From NCBI RefSeq assembly GCF_016907835.1, contig NZ_JAFBCT010000001.1:2604001-2668000 (forward strand): DNA of 64,000 bases. The letters run 5' to 3'. The translations under genes were made by a program, and so were the position numbers. The notes under the pieces are model-generated. The model did not search any database. It was not told the origin of the DNA and saw nothing but the letters and a program-made list of their open reading frames with translations. This DNA comes from Agromyces cerinus. Its GTDB lineage: Bacteria; Actinomycetota; Actinomycetes; Actinomycetales; Microbacteriaceae. Within the stretch, counting starts at the first letter, position 1. Each line of letters starts with the position of its first letter. This document shows positions 40,296 to 49,714 of this stretch, in pieces.

Positions 40296-41642
40296 TCAGG
40301 GCGTCCACCACGGTCGCAGCGGCAGGTCGCCCGTGCCGCCGCGCTCGTCGGGCCGCACGGCCAGCACCTGGTGCAACTGGATGCCGCCCGTCTCGAAGGC
40401 GAGGCGAGACCCCGCCATGTAGAGGCCCCACACCTTCGCGGTCGGCAGTCCGACCTCGGCGACCGCCTCGTCCCAGTGCGCGACGAGGTTCGCGCACCAG
40501 TCGCGCAGCGTGAGCGCGTAGTGCAGGCGCAGGTTCTCCTCGTGCATCACCTCGAGGCCGACATCCTGCGCCTCGGTGATGATGCGGCCCGAGCCGGTGA
40601 GCTCGCCGTCGGGGAACACGTAGCGGTCGATGAACCCCTTCGCCGCGGGCTCCGATCGGTTGTCGGGGCGCGTGATGCAGTGGTTCAGCAGCAGCCCGCC
40701 CGTGCGCAGTCGCGACTGCAGGAAGGTGAAGTACGACGCGTAGTTCTTGACGCCGATGTGCTCGAGCAGGCCGATCGACGAGACCGCGTCGAAGCCCGAC
40801 TCGGTGATGTCGCGGTAATCGCCGTACCGCACCTCGGCGAGGTCGCTCAGCCCCTCGTCGACGATGGCCTGCTGCGCCCACGCCGTCTGCTCGGCCGACA
40901 GCGTCACCCCGAGCGCCCGCACCCCGCGGCGCGCGGCGTAGCGCACCATGCCGCCCCACCCGCAGCCGACGTCGAGCAGCCGGTCGCCGGGCTGCAGTCG
41001 CAGCTTCTCGAACACCAGCCGGTACTTGTTCTCCTGTGCCTCGTCGAGTGAGGCCTCGGCGTCGGGATAGCACGCGCAGGTGTAGGTCATCGAGGGCCCG
41101 AGCACCCATTCGTAGAAGGTGTTCGAGACGTCGTAGTGGTGGTGGATCGCCTCGGCGTCGCGGCTCTTGCTATGCCGCAGACCTTCGGCGACGCGGCGCC
41201 AGCGGGGCGGTGCCTCCTGCGGGGGCGGCGCGATCGGGCGCAGGTGCTCGAGCCCGATCGATCGGATCACGTTGGCCATGGTCCGCGGCGGCGGCAGCTT
41301 GAAGACGAGCTCGTCGGCGAGCGCCTTCAGCAGCTCGTAGGGGTCGCCGGGGTGCACGCCGTGGATGTCGATGTCGCCGGCGATGTATGCGCGGGCCAGA
41401 CCGAGGTCGCCGCGCCCGGTGGCGAGGTAGGTGGTGCCCCGCGGACTCTTCAGCTCGATGCCGAGCGTCGCGTCGGGCGGCCCGGCCGAGCTGCCGTCGT
41501 AGGCGGTGAAGTGCAGCGGCAGTCGGCCGCCGGCGAAGATCTCGAGGATCTCGGCGAGGGTGAGCTTGCCCGAGGCATCCGTCGTCTCATGGTGCTCGGG
41601 TGTCTCAGCCGTCTCGGCCGCCGTGCCCTTGGTCGTGGTCAT
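40296..41642 (-). CDS. tmsB: SAM-dependent fatty acid methyltransferase (cyclopropane synthase family), probable TmsB
   Basis: 448 residues of the cyclopropane-fatty-acid synthase family: an N-terminal lipid-binding domain, then a methyltransferase domain with SAM motif LLDVGCGWGG and IHHHYDVSNTFYEWVLG, YTCACYPDAEASLDEAQ and the family glutamate in SIGLLEHIG. Because it is fused by a 4-bp overlap to a DHCR24-like flavoprotein gene, I call it TmsB (also called BfaB), which methylates oleoyl chains at C10 to give a 10-methylene intermediate. A plain cyclopropane synthase is the alternative. The partner gene is upstream on the same strand. Confidence 0.85.
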   Translation of the reverse strand: MTTTKGTAAETAETPEHHETTDASGKLTLAEILEIFAGGRLPLHFTAYDGSSAGPPDATLGIELKSPRGTTYLATGRGDLGLARAYIAGDIDIHGVHPGDPYELLKALADELVFKLPPPRTMANVIRSIGLEHLRPIAPPPQEAPPRWRRVAEGLRHSKSRDAEAIHHHYDVSNTFYEWVLGPSMTYTCACYPDAEASLDEAQENKYRLVFEKLRLQPGDRLLDVGCGWGGMVRYAARRGVRALGVTLSAEQTAWAQQAIVDEGLSDLAEVRYGDYRDITESGFDAVSSIGLLEHIGVKNYASYFTFLQSRLRTGGLLLNHCITRPDNRSEPAAKGFIDRYVFPDGELTGSGRIITEAQDVGLEVMHEENLRLHYALTLRDWCANLVAHWDEAVAEVGLPTAKVWGLYMAGSRLAFETGGIQLHQVLAVRPDERGGTGDLPLRPWWTP

Positions 41643-43018
41643 CGTCGTTGCACCGCCTTCGCGTAGAGTTCGTGGAGTCTGGAATCCGGGTCGTACCGCT
41701 GTTTGGCGACTCGATAGGCGTCGCCGCCGTAGAGCGCGTCGAACTCCGATCGTGAGTAGAAGGCGTCGGAGTAGAGCGACTTGTGGCCGTCGAGCGCGCT
41801 GACCTCGCGTTCGATGCTGCGGTTCGTCTCGCCCTCGGTCGCCCCGACCGGCACGGTCGACCAGAAGCCGACGTTGACGTAGCTGCGATGCGGTTCGAGC
41901 GGGTAGAGCGGCCAGGCGTCGTCGCCCCGCAGCCGCAGCGGGCACAGCCAGATCGGCTCGATCGGCACGTGCTCGAGGAACCAGTCGAGGAATTCGGCGC
42001 ACCGCTCGATCGGCACCTCGACGTCTTGGATCACGCGTTCGCGCGGCGGCAGGCCCTTGACCGCCTCGATGCGGTTGCCGAGGTCGTAGCGCCGTTCGAG
42101 TCGCATCAACGTCGCGTACGACCGACTGCGCCGGAGCCGGCGCGGCCAGAGTCGTCGAACGAGCGGATGCTGCGCACCGAACGCCTCGGAGCACCAGAAC
42201 CAGTCGGTGTCCCACCGCCACAGGTAGTCGTGCGTCGTGAGTCGGTCGCGGGCTGCGCCGTCGTCGTGCTGGATGGAGCGATAGAAGACCTGCTGCCCGG
42301 TGTAGTCGCTGACGGGTCCGGATGCCGCGGTGCGCCGGCCGACGCAGAGGTACGACTCCTCGGCGCTGAAGACGACGCCGTCGAGGTAGTCGACAGGGAC
42401 GCTGTCGTATTGGCCCGTCTCGACGATCCCTTCCATCGCGGCGAGCAGGTCGGCGACGGCGTGGAATCGCAGGTGGGTGAGCGCGACGAACGGCAGCACC
42501 GGCTCGAGCTCGATGCGCAGGCGCACCGCGTAGCCGAGCGTGCCGTACGAGTTCGGGAAGGCGCGGAAGAGGTCGGCGTGCTCGATCGGTGATGCCGTGA
42601 GCACCTCCCCCGCCCCCGTCAGGATGTCCATCTCGAGCACCGACTCGTGCGGCAGGCCGTTGCGGAACGACGTCGACTCGATGCCGAGACCGGTGACCGC
42701 TCCGCCGAGGGTGATGGTCTTCAGCTGCGGCACCACGAGCGGCGCGAGTCCGAACGGCAGGGTCGCCGCGACGAGGTCTTCGTAGGTGCACATGCCCGCG
42801 ACGTCGGCGGTGCGCGCCTCGACGTCGATCGAGATCACGTGCGTCAGTCCGGAGGTGTCGAGGCCCGGGGCATCCGTCGCCGCCCTCGATCTGAAGAGGT
42901 TCGAGGTGCGCTTGGCGAGCCGTACCGGCGAGCCGGGCGGCACGGCCCGGTAGCTCGCGAGCAGGCGCTCCACGCCGGCGGCGTGGGTGGTGCGTGCATC
43001 GGTCGCTGGTGCGGACAC
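41639..43018 (-). CDS. tmsA: FAD-binding reductase of 10-methyl fatty acid synthesis, probable TmsA
   Basis: 459 residues of the FAD-linked DHCR24/UfaA1 type. The PCMH-like FAD domain has GLAPLVVPQLKTITLGGAVTGLGIESTSFRNGLPHE (in outline, about 91-125), followed by the DWARF-type C-terminal domain. Paired with the methyltransferase it should reduce 10-methylene to 10-methyl fatty acid chains, giving tuberculostearate-like membrane lipids. The GTG at 43018 lies 6 nt after TAGTTT (43030-43025), and GGAGG is too close to serve as a normal ribosome site, so a leaderless transcript is likely. Confidence 0.85.
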   Translation of the reverse strand: MSAPATDARTTHAAGVERLLASYRAVPPGSPVRLAKRTSNLFRSRAATDAPGLDTSGLTHVISIDVEARTADVAGMCTYEDLVAATLPFGLAPLVVPQLKTITLGGAVTGLGIESTSFRNGLPHESVLEMDILTGAGEVLTASPIEHADLFRAFPNSYGTLGYAVRLRIELEPVLPFVALTHLRFHAVADLLAAMEGIVETGQYDSVPVDYLDGVVFSAEESYLCVGRRTAASGPVSDYTGQQVFYRSIQHDDGAARDRLTTHDYLWRWDTDWFWCSEAFGAQHPLVRRLWPRRLRRSRSYATLMRLERRYDLGNRIEAVKGLPPRERVIQDVEVPIERCAEFLDWFLEHVPIEPIWLCPLRLRGDDAWPLYPLEPHRSYVNVGFWSTVPVGATEGETNRSIEREVSALDGHKSLYSDAFYSRSEFDALYGGDAYRVAKQRYDPDSRLHELYAKAVQRR

Positions 43019-43120
43019 GCCTCCAAACTAGTCCGCGGTGCCCCTCGTGCGCATCAGCTCGCGCGCAGGAGTGCGTCGCACCAGTGCCGACGCGTCGGCG
43101 GGTGCTGGCAGACTCGGGGC

Positions 43121-43801
43121 ATGACGACGGAGATCGGCACCCCCGGCGGCACCCCCGAGCGCCCGGCGCGCTTCTTCGCCTCGCCCGAGGAGTTCCGAGC
43201 GTGGCTCGAGGCCAACCACGACACGGCCACCGAACTCTGGATGGGCCTGTCCAAGAAGCACGTGCCCGATCGCGGGCTGACGTGGGAGCAGGCGGTGCCC
43301 GAGGCCCTGTGCTTCGGCTGGATCGACTCGGTCTCGCAGCGCATCGACGACGATGCACGGCGCCAGCGATGGACCCCGCGCAAGGCCACGAGCACGTGGT
43401 CGAGCGTGAACATCGCGCTCGTCGAGCAGCTCACGGCTGCCGGCCGCATGCACGAGGCCGGCATCGCCGCCTTCGAACGACGTCGTGAGGATCGATCGGG
43501 CATCTACTCCCACGAGAACCCCGATCCGGGGCTGCCGGCCGAGGCCGCGGCGCGGCTCGCGGCGAACCCGGCCGCCTCCGCGTTCTGGCAGACCGCGACG
43601 CCGACCTACCGCCGCGTGGTCACGCATTGGGTGCTGACCGCGAAGCAGGAGGCGACCCGCGAGCGGCGGCTCGCCCAGCTCATCGACGACAGCGCCGCCG
43701 GGCTGCTCGTGCCGTTCCAGCGATACGGCGAGACCCCGAAATGGGCGGAGCGTGCCGCCGAGGCGGCGCGAGCCGCGGCATCCGCTGCATCGGCCGACTG
43801 A
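43121..43801 (+). CDS. YdeI/OmdA-family protein
   Basis: 226 residues. It matches the YdeI family (FFASPEEFRAWLEANHDTATELWMGLSKK, ALCFGWIDSVSQRIDDDARRQRWTPRK and a C-terminal KWAERAAEAARAA helix). Relatives are called bacteriocin-protection or OmpD-associated proteins, but the molecular role is unknown. The ATG at 43121 lies 6 nt after CAGACT (43109-43114), again the leaderless pattern. It is divergent from tmsA with 102 bp between them. Confidence 0.83.
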   Translation: MTTEIGTPGGTPERPARFFASPEEFRAWLEANHDTATELWMGLSKKHVPDRGLTWEQAVPEALCFGWIDSVSQRIDDDARRQRWTPRKATSTWSSVNIALVEQLTAAGRMHEAGIAAFERRREDRSGIYSHENPDPGLPAEAAARLAANPAASAFWQTATPTYRRVVTHWVLTAKQEATRERRLAQLIDDSAAGLLVPFQRYGETPKWAERAAEAARAAASAASAD

Positions 43802-43810
43802 CCGCGCCGA

Positions 43811-44620
43811 TCAGCCCCGACCGGCGAAGAAGCCGAGGGCGCTCTCGCGGAACACCCGCGAGCCGGGCGCGTTGAAGTGGTGCCGCGCCGGCAGTTCGAC
43901 GAAGGTGCCGTTCGGCGTCGCACGCGCGAGCAGCTTCGACTGCGCGAGGATCGCGTCTTCGCTGCCGGTCGCGAAGAGGATCGGCTGCAGCGGAGGGTGC
44001 GCGACGTCGGGATCGGCGTCGCCGAGCCGCATGCCCTCGGCGAGCGCGACGAGCGCGAGGAGGTCGTTGCCGGCCACCCGCTCGGCGAGTGTCACGTAGT
44101 TGCGGGTCACCTGGTCCTCGACCGGGGTGCCGTACTCCGCGAACGCTCGCGCCTCGGCGATCTGCAGCCGCGCGAGCGGCCGCCCGTCGGGGATGCCGCC
44201 GAGCACGGCGCGCTCGACGTGGTCGGGCACCTGCACGGCGACCTGCCAGCCGACCCGGGCGCCGAGCGAGTAGCCGGCGTAGAGCACGGTGTCGAGCAGG
44301 TAGGTGTCGAGCACGGTCGTGATGTCGTCGACGAAGGCGTCCATGCCGTAGGCGGATGCCTCGTGCGGCTTGTCGCTGGCGCCGTGGCCGCGCTGGTCGA
44401 TGCCGAGCACCCGGTACCCCGCGCGCGTGAGGTCGCGCACCCACCCCGTGCTCACCCAGTTGTCTCGGCAGCTCGACGCGAAGCCGTGCACGCAGAGCAC
44501 CGTCGGGGCGTCCTCGTCTCCCCAGGAGTACGTGGCGATGCGGATGCCGTCGCCAGACATCACGTACTGCGGCGCTGGCATCTCGGTGAGGGCGGGGAGC
44601 GAGGCATCCATGTCAGCCAT
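43811..44620 (-). CDS. Alpha/beta hydrolase
   Basis: 269 residues. The nucleophile elbow is GYSLG with S118, the oxyanion region is VHGFASSCRDNW (44-55), and the late histidine is in ARHHFNAPG. Cytoplasmic hydrolase of unknown substrate (ester, epoxide or C-C bond). The annotated ATG at 44620 has GAGGG 5 nt upstream; an in-frame ATG at 44611 lies 7 nt after CAGAAT and would suit a leaderless transcript. Confidence 0.87.
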   Translation of the reverse strand: MADMDASLPALTEMPAPQYVMSGDGIRIATYSWGDEDAPTVLCVHGFASSCRDNWVSTGWVRDLTRAGYRVLGIDQRGHGASDKPHEASAYGMDAFVDDITTVLDTYLLDTVLYAGYSLGARVGWQVAVQVPDHVERAVLGGIPDGRPLARLQIAEARAFAEYGTPVEDQVTRNYVTLAERVAGNDLLALVALAEGMRLGDADPDVAHPPLQPILFATGSEDAILAQSKLLARATPNGTFVELPARHHFNAPGSRVFRESALGFFAGRG

Positions 44621-44745
44621 TCTGGCCCTCGGAGCGGATGCCCCGGAGGTCGCCGCGCCTTACGGCGACGCCTCGGCCGAAGGGACGAGGCAGGTCGGGC
44701 CGATCGCCCGATGTCGCGCCGGCCGGTTCCCGCGAGCATCGGGTC

Positions 44746-45456
44746 ATGACCGAAGCATCCGCTCGCCCCATCATGTCGCGCACGACTGCGACCCGCCGCC
44801 GGGAATGGCTCGCACCAGCCGGCCTCATCCTCCTCAGCCTCGTGCCGATCGTCGCCGGCAGCATGCGGCTCACCGAACTCGCGAGCGACCCGGTCGTGAC
44901 GGCCGACAATGCGCGGTTCGTCGTGTTCCCCGCGCCGGTCGTCGTGCACATCGTCGGCGCGACCGTCTTCGCGCTGCTCGGCGCCCTGCAGTTCGCGCCG
45001 TCGCTGCGGCGTCATCGCTGGCACCGCCTCTCGGGACGCATCGCGGCGCCGGCCGGCCTCCTCGCCGCCCTGTCGGGCCTCTGGCTGACGGTCTTCTCCG
45101 ACCTGCCCACCTCCGACGGACAGGCGCTGCTCTTCATCCGCCTCGTGTTCGGCACCGCGATGGCCGCGAGCATCGTGGTCGCCTTCGTCGCGATCCGGCG
45201 CGGCGACATCCGCACCCACAGCGCATGGATGACTCGCGGCTACGCGATCGGCCTGGCCGCGGGCACGCAGGTGTTCACGATGCTCCCGTGGTTCCTGCTG
45301 TTCGGCGTGCCCGATGTGAACCAGCGCGCCGCGCTCATGGCCGCCGGCTGGCTGATCAACCTCGCCGTCGCCGAGGTCGTCATCCGGCGCCGCGACGCCC
45401 GCGGCATGTTCCGTCCTTCCGGCCGATCCGCCCGTGCCGCCGCAGCCCTACGATGA
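44746..45456 (+). CDS. DUF2306-family membrane protein
   Basis: 236 residues with about six helices and the DUF2306 layout (HIVGATVFALLGALQFAPSLRRHRWHRLSGRI, SAWMTRGYAIGLAAGTQVF). The conserved His/Arg residues between helices could bind heme or a metal, but this is not established. It is only 5 bp upstream of the histidine kinase gene, though the kinase has its own candidate leaderless promoter. Confidence 0.83.
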   Translation: MTEASARPIMSRTTATRRREWLAPAGLILLSLVPIVAGSMRLTELASDPVVTADNARFVVFPAPVVVHIVGATVFALLGALQFAPSLRRHRWHRLSGRIAAPAGLLAALSGLWLTVFSDLPTSDGQALLFIRLVFGTAMAASIVVAFVAIRRGDIRTHSAWMTRGYAIGLAAGTQVFTMLPWFLLFGVPDVNQRAALMAAGWLINLAVAEVVIRRRDARGMFRPSGRSARAAAALR

Positions 45457-45461
45457 GGGGC

Positions 45462-46616
45462 ATGACGAGCCCCGCCCGCGCGCTGTGGCATGCGCCGGCC
45501 GCGTCGCCGCCCCCGCCCCGCCGCGTCTGGCGCGACTGGGTGCTCGTCGCGGCCATCCCGCCGCTCGTGCTGCTCGAGGCGGCGCTGCGCACCGACGTGC
45601 CGTGGCGCTGGCTCTGGGCCGTCGTGCTCATCGCCCTCGTGCCGACCCTGCTCTGGCGACGCACCCGGCCGCTCCTCATGCTCGTCATCGCGTTCGGCAC
45701 CGGCGCGGTGGTCTCGGTGGCGACGGGCGGCGACCCGCAGCTCGCCGCGACCGCCTACATGCTCGTGCTCGTCTACGCCGCGTTCCGGTGGGGCGACGGC
45801 CCGGCGCGCATCGTCGGCGCAGCGCTCCTCGTCGGCTCGACGACGCTCTCCCTCGCCTTCGGACCGACGACGCTCACCGATCTCATCGGCGGCACGGCCG
45901 TGCTCGTCGCCACGATCTCGCTCGGCGCGGCGTTCCGCTGGCGGGCGGGGTCGCGCGCCCGCGAACTCGACCGGGTGAAACTCGACGAGCGCGAGCAGCT
46001 CGCTCGCGACCTGCACGACACCGTGGCGCACCACGTCTCGGCGATCGCGATCCAGGCGCAGGCCGGCACGGTGCTGGCGGCCACCGACCCCGATGCCGCG
46101 ATCGCAGCGCTGCGCACCATCGAGGGCGAGGCCTCGCGCACGCTCGCCGAGATGCGATCGATCGTGCGGGTGCTGCGCCGAGCGGATGCCGCCGAGCTCG
46201 CGCCGGGGCCGGGCCTCGGCGATCTCCGTGGACTCGCGTCGGCCGCCTCGGCCGACTCCGCCGACTCGGCATCGGCATCTCCCCGCGTCGAGGTGCGGGT
46301 CACCGGCGACGCCGAGTCCGTGCCGCCGACGATCGGCGCCGCCGTCTACCGCATGGCGCAGGAGTCGGTGACGAACGCGCGGCGTCATGCTCGCGGGGCG
46401 ACTCGGGTCGAGGTGCTCGTGCAGGTCGACGACGCCGGCATCCGGCTCGACGTGCACGACGACGGCGCCGCTGCGGCATCCGCTTCGCCCGGGTTCGGCA
46501 TCGTCGGCATGGTCGAGCGCGCGACACTGCTCGGCGGCACGTGCGCTGCGGGCGCAGCGCCCGAGGGCGGCTGGACCGTGACCGCGGCACTCCCCCGCAG
46601 CGGGTGGTCGACGTGA
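45462..46616 (+). CDS. NarL-type sensor histidine kinase
   Basis: 384 residues. Five or so membrane helices in the first 160 residues form the sensor, followed by a HisKA_3 domain with the phospho-acceptor H185 in ARDLHDTVAHHVSAIAIQAQ, and a HATPase_c domain (MAQESVTNARRHARGA, GFGIVGMVERATLLGG). No extracytoplasmic domain of note, so it probably senses a membrane signal, as in LiaS/DesK-like kinases. Its stop overlaps the response regulator start. TACGAT lies 7 nt before the ATG. Confidence 0.92.
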   Translation: MTSPARALWHAPAASPPPPRRVWRDWVLVAAIPPLVLLEAALRTDVPWRWLWAVVLIALVPTLLWRRTRPLLMLVIAFGTGAVVSVATGGDPQLAATAYMLVLVYAAFRWGDGPARIVGAALLVGSTTLSLAFGPTTLTDLIGGTAVLVATISLGAAFRWRAGSRARELDRVKLDEREQLARDLHDTVAHHVSAIAIQAQAGTVLAATDPDAAIAALRTIEGEASRTLAEMRSIVRVLRRADAAELAPGPGLGDLRGLASAASADSADSASASPRVEVRVTGDAESVPPTIGAAVYRMAQESVTNARRHARGATRVEVLVQVDDAGIRLDVHDDGAAAASASPGFGIVGMVERATLLGGTCAAGAAPEGGWTVTAALPRSGWST

Positions 46617-47287
46617 CCGTGCGCGTGCTGATCGCCGACGACCAGGAGCTCGTGCGGGCGGGGCTCCGGGTGCTCCTCGACACGCAGCCCGACATCGAGG
46701 TGATCGCCGAGGCCGCCGACGGCGCGGAGGCGATCGCCCTCGCGCGGCGGCTGCGGCCCGACGTGTGCCTCCTCGACATCCGCATGCCGGGCACCGACGG
46801 CCTCGAGGCCACCAGGGCGATCGCCGGTCCGGATGTCGCGGAGCCGATCCCGGTCGTCGTGATCACGACCTTCGACCTCGATGAGTACGTCTACGCGGCC
46901 CTGCGCGCCGGCGCTCGAGGGTTCCTCCTGAAGGACGCCGGCCCGGCCATGCTCGCCGAGGCCGTGCACGCCGCCGCTCGCGGTGACGCCCTCATCGCGC
47001 CGAACGTGACCGTGCGACTGCTCGAGGCGTTCGCCGAGGCGAACCCGGTCGACACACGAGACGACGCGCACGGTGCGCCGCTCCTCGAACCGCTCACCGC
47101 CCGCGAGCGCGAGGTGCTCGCCGCGGTCGCCCGCGGCCTCGGCAACACCGAGATCGCCGGCGAACTGCACATCTCGCTCAGCACGGTGAAGACGCACATC
47201 GCGAGCCTCATGACGAAGCTCGGTGCGCGCAACCGGGTCGAGCTCGCGATCTGGGCGCTCGGCGAGGGCCGCGGCCGTCGCGACTGA
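46613..47287 (+). CDS. NarL/FixJ-family response regulator
   Basis: 224 residues. The receiver domain has the acidic pair D9/D10, phospho-acceptor D55 (VCLLDIRMPG) and K in FLLKDAG. The C-terminal LuxR-type helix-turn-helix is LTAREREVLAAVARGLGNTEIAGELHISLSTVKTHIASLMTKLGARNR in outline. The GTG start overlaps the kinase stop by 4 bp, so the two are made together. Targets are unknown; no adjacent transporter operon suggests one. Confidence 0.94.
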   Translation: MTVRVLIADDQELVRAGLRVLLDTQPDIEVIAEAADGAEAIALARRLRPDVCLLDIRMPGTDGLEATRAIAGPDVAEPIPVVVITTFDLDEYVYAALRAGARGFLLKDAGPAMLAEAVHAAARGDALIAPNVTVRLLEAFAEANPVDTRDDAHGAPLLEPLTAREREVLAAVARGLGNTEIAGELHISLSTVKTHIASLMTKLGARNRVELAIWALGEGRGRRD

Positions 47288-47301
47288 GGCCTTCGGGCCG
47301 G

Positions 47302-47805
47302 TCAGCCCTGGAAGTCCTCCGGGTCCACGTCCTCGAGGAATCGCTTGAACTCGTCGAGCCTCGCCTCATCGCCGGCCTCGGTGCCGAAGTCGACCATCTC
47401 GGCCGGGATGCCTGCGGCCTCGAGCACGTCTTCGGCGACCCAGATGGTGGCGTCAGCCCGCAACGCGAGCGCGATGGCGTCGGACGGACGCGAATCGATG
47501 GTCTGCGGCCCCGAGGGGGTCGTGAGCGAGAGCTCGGCGAAGAACGTGCCCTCCTCGATGCGGGTCAGGTCCACCCGCCGGAGCTCGGCCCCGACCGCGC
47601 CGAACAGCGTGGCGATCAGGTCGTGCGACAGCGGCCGGGGCGGCTGTCGCCCCTCGAGGGCGATGAGGATCGACGTTGCCTCCTGCGAACCGATCCAGAC
47701 CGGCAGCACGAGCCCGGTGCCCGTCTCCTCGTGCAGCGGCTTCAGCAGCACGAGATTGCGCTGCAGGGAATCGAGCGCGATTCCGAGGACTCGAACCTGG
47801 ACCAC
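47302..47805 (-). CDS. Bifunctional nuclease (BFN/DUF151) family protein
   Basis: 167 residues with the DUF151 core (VRVLGIALDSLQRNLVLLK, LPVWIGSQEATSILIALEGRQPPRPLSHDL, SRPSDAIALALR). Actinobacterial members are usually encoded near MerR/Gar regulators; this one is alone. Reported activities are RNase and DNase, but the cellular role is unclear. The GTG at 47805 is preceded by GGGAGG, and a leftward -10 TACGAT lies near 47846. Confidence 0.88.
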   Translation of the reverse strand: MVQVRVLGIALDSLQRNLVLLKPLHEETGTGLVLPVWIGSQEATSILIALEGRQPPRPLSHDLIATLFGAVGAELRRVDLTRIEEGTFFAELSLTTPSGPQTIDSRPSDAIALALRADATIWVAEDVLEAAGIPAEMVDFGTEAGDEARLDEFKRFLEDVDPEDFQG

Positions 47806-47969
47806 TTGCCTCCCGCCGGATGATCGGGTGTGACCCTGCCATCGTACGTCGAGCGCCGCTCAGCGGCCCCGGGCGTCTGGGATGCAACACGGAACGGACC
47901 GTCCGCCCCGATCACGGCACGCGCGACTAGGCTCGGCCTCGGCGGCAGCGACGAAGGGCCGAGGGAACC

Positions 47970-49109
47970 ATGGGGAACGCACTCACCGAAGACCAGCTCG
48001 CGATCGTCGATGCGGTGCGCGAATTCACGGCGACCGAGCTCGCCCCGTTCGCGAACGAACGCGACCAGACGAAGCAGTTCCCGATCGAGGCGCTCGAACA
48101 CGCCGGCCGACTCGGTCTCGGGGGCATCTACGTGCGCGAGGACGTCGGGGGCTCGGAGCTCGGCCGGTTCACGGCCGCGCTCATCTTCGAGGAGCTCGCC
48201 CGCGGCGACACCGCGATCGCGGCCTACCTCTCGATCCACAACATGGTCGCGTGGATGATCGACCGCTACGGCGACGACGCGCAGCGCGAGCAGTGGCTGC
48301 CCGCGCTCACGACGCTCGTGGATCGCGGCAGCTACTGCCTCACCGAGCCGTCGGCGGGGTCGGATGCCGCGGCGATCACGACGACCGCCAGGCGCGAGGG
48401 CGACGAGTACGTGCTGAACGGCGTGAAGCAGTTCATCTCGGGCGCCGGGTCCTCCGCGGTGTATCTCGTCTTCGCGCGCACCGGGGAGCCAGGGTCGCGC
48501 GGCATCAGCGCGATCGTCGTGCCCGCCGGGGCATCCGGTCTCTCATTCGGCCCCGACGAGAAGAAGATGGGCTGGAATGCGCAGCCGACGCGCCAGGTCG
48601 TGCTCGAAGACGTGCGGGTGCCCGTCGGCAACCGCCTCGGCGCCGAGGGCGACGGCTTCGCGATCGCGATGTCGGGACTCGACGGCGGCCGGGTGAACAT
48701 CGCCGCGTGCTCCATCGGCGGTGCGCAGTGGGCGCTCGACCAGACCCTCCGCTACGTGCAGGAGCGCGAGACGTTCGGGCATCCGCTCGGCGAGCATCAG
48801 TCGGTCGTCTTCACGCTCGCCGACATGGCCACCGACCTCCACGCAGCGCGACTGCTCGTGCACGACGCCGCAGAGGCCCTCGATGCCGGACGCCCCGATG
48901 CCACCTCGAGGTGCGCGATGGCGAAGCGGTTCGCGACCGATGCCGCGTTCACGGCGGCGAACAGCGCCCTGCAGCTGCACGGCGGCTACGGCTATCTCTC
49001 GGAGTACGGCATCGAGCGGGTGGTGCGCGACCTGCGGGTGCACCAGATCCTCGAGGGCACGAACGAGATCATGCGCATGATCGTCGGCCGGCGGCTGCTC
49101 GGCCGCTGA
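47970..49109 (+). CDS. Acyl-CoA dehydrogenase (short/branched-chain type)
   Basis: 379 residues, the standard tetrameric ACAD length. The FAD motif is YCLTEPSAGSD, and the C-terminal motif LQLHGGYGYLSEYGIERVVRDLRV is followed by the catalytic base E362 in QILEGTNEIMRM. The closest general type is isobutyryl- or short branched-chain acyl-CoA dehydrogenase. Electrons would go to the ETF encoded at 51308-53081. GAGGGAA precedes the ATG and a TAGGCT -10 candidate is near 47930. Convergent with the TetR gene. Confidence 0.92.
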   Translation: MGNALTEDQLAIVDAVREFTATELAPFANERDQTKQFPIEALEHAGRLGLGGIYVREDVGGSELGRFTAALIFEELARGDTAIAAYLSIHNMVAWMIDRYGDDAQREQWLPALTTLVDRGSYCLTEPSAGSDAAAITTTARREGDEYVLNGVKQFISGAGSSAVYLVFARTGEPGSRGISAIVVPAGASGLSFGPDEKKMGWNAQPTRQVVLEDVRVPVGNRLGAEGDGFAIAMSGLDGGRVNIAACSIGGAQWALDQTLRYVQERETFGHPLGEHQSVVFTLADMATDLHAARLLVHDAAEALDAGRPDATSRCAMAKRFATDAAFTAANSALQLHGGYGYLSEYGIERVVRDLRVHQILEGTNEIMRMIVGRRLLGR

Positions 49110-49122
49110 CGCGAGCCTCGCC

Positions 49123-49713
49123 TCAGCCCTCGACCGTGAGCATGCCGTGGTGCAGCAGATCGAGGTAGTTCTCGCTGATGCTCGCCGCCGTGTGACTGCC
49201 GCCGGGGCGGAACCAGAACACCGTCGACCATACGGCGTCGCGGATGAACCGGAACGCGAGCCGAGGATCGATGGTGTCGCGGAACACGCCGGTGGCCTGC
49301 CCCTCCATGATCTGCTCGAGCCAGAGCTCCTCGATGCGCACGGCACCGTCGGCGAGGAACTCGAACCCCGGCTGAGTCATGAGGAAGCCGGTCTCGTTCT
49401 GGTAGATGCGCACGTCGTCGGGCCGCTGCTCGATCGTGAGGAACGCGTGCTCGATCAACTGGTCGAGGCGCTCGCGTGCGCTGCCCCCGCTTGCGGCGAT
49501 GCGCTCGAACGCCGAGAGCGTGTCGTGCTGGAAGCCGTGCAGGATCTCCTGCAGCACCGCCTCCTTGGAGGCGAAGTGGTGGTAGAGGCTGCCCGACAGG
49601 ATGCCGGCCTCGTCGGCGATGTCGCGCACGGTCGTCGCCGAGTACCCGCGGGCGGCGATGAGCCGCCTCGCGATGACGATGATCTGGTCGCGCCGTTCGG
49701 AACCGTCGCCCAC
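49123..49713 (-). CDS. TetR-family regulator, KstR2-like
   Basis: 196 residues. Helix-turn-helix at about 22-50 (TTVRDIADEAGILSGSLYHHFASKEAVLQEIL), with the SLYHHF phrase and C-terminal domain of the KstR2/fatty-acid type of repressors that sense acyl-CoA thioesters. It is last in the etfB-etfA-cytochrome b operon, starting 1 bp after the cytochrome stop with a GTG. A site matching the KstR2 consensus sits before etfB, so it probably feeds back on its own operon. Confidence 0.88.
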   Translation of the reverse strand: MGDGSERRDQIIVIARRLIAARGYSATTVRDIADEAGILSGSLYHHFASKEAVLQEILHGFQHDTLSAFERIAASGGSARERLDQLIEHAFLTIEQRPDDVRIYQNETGFLMTQPGFEFLADGAVRIEELWLEQIMEGQATGVFRDTIDPRLAFRFIRDAVWSTVFWFRPGGSHTAASISENYLDLLHHGMLTVEG

Positions 49714-49714
49714 G

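Noticed and set aside
41643..43358. Extension of the TmsB frame across tmsA
   Set aside because: The added residues are Arg/Ala-rich shadow of tmsA; the methyltransferase has a natural ATGA start at 41642.
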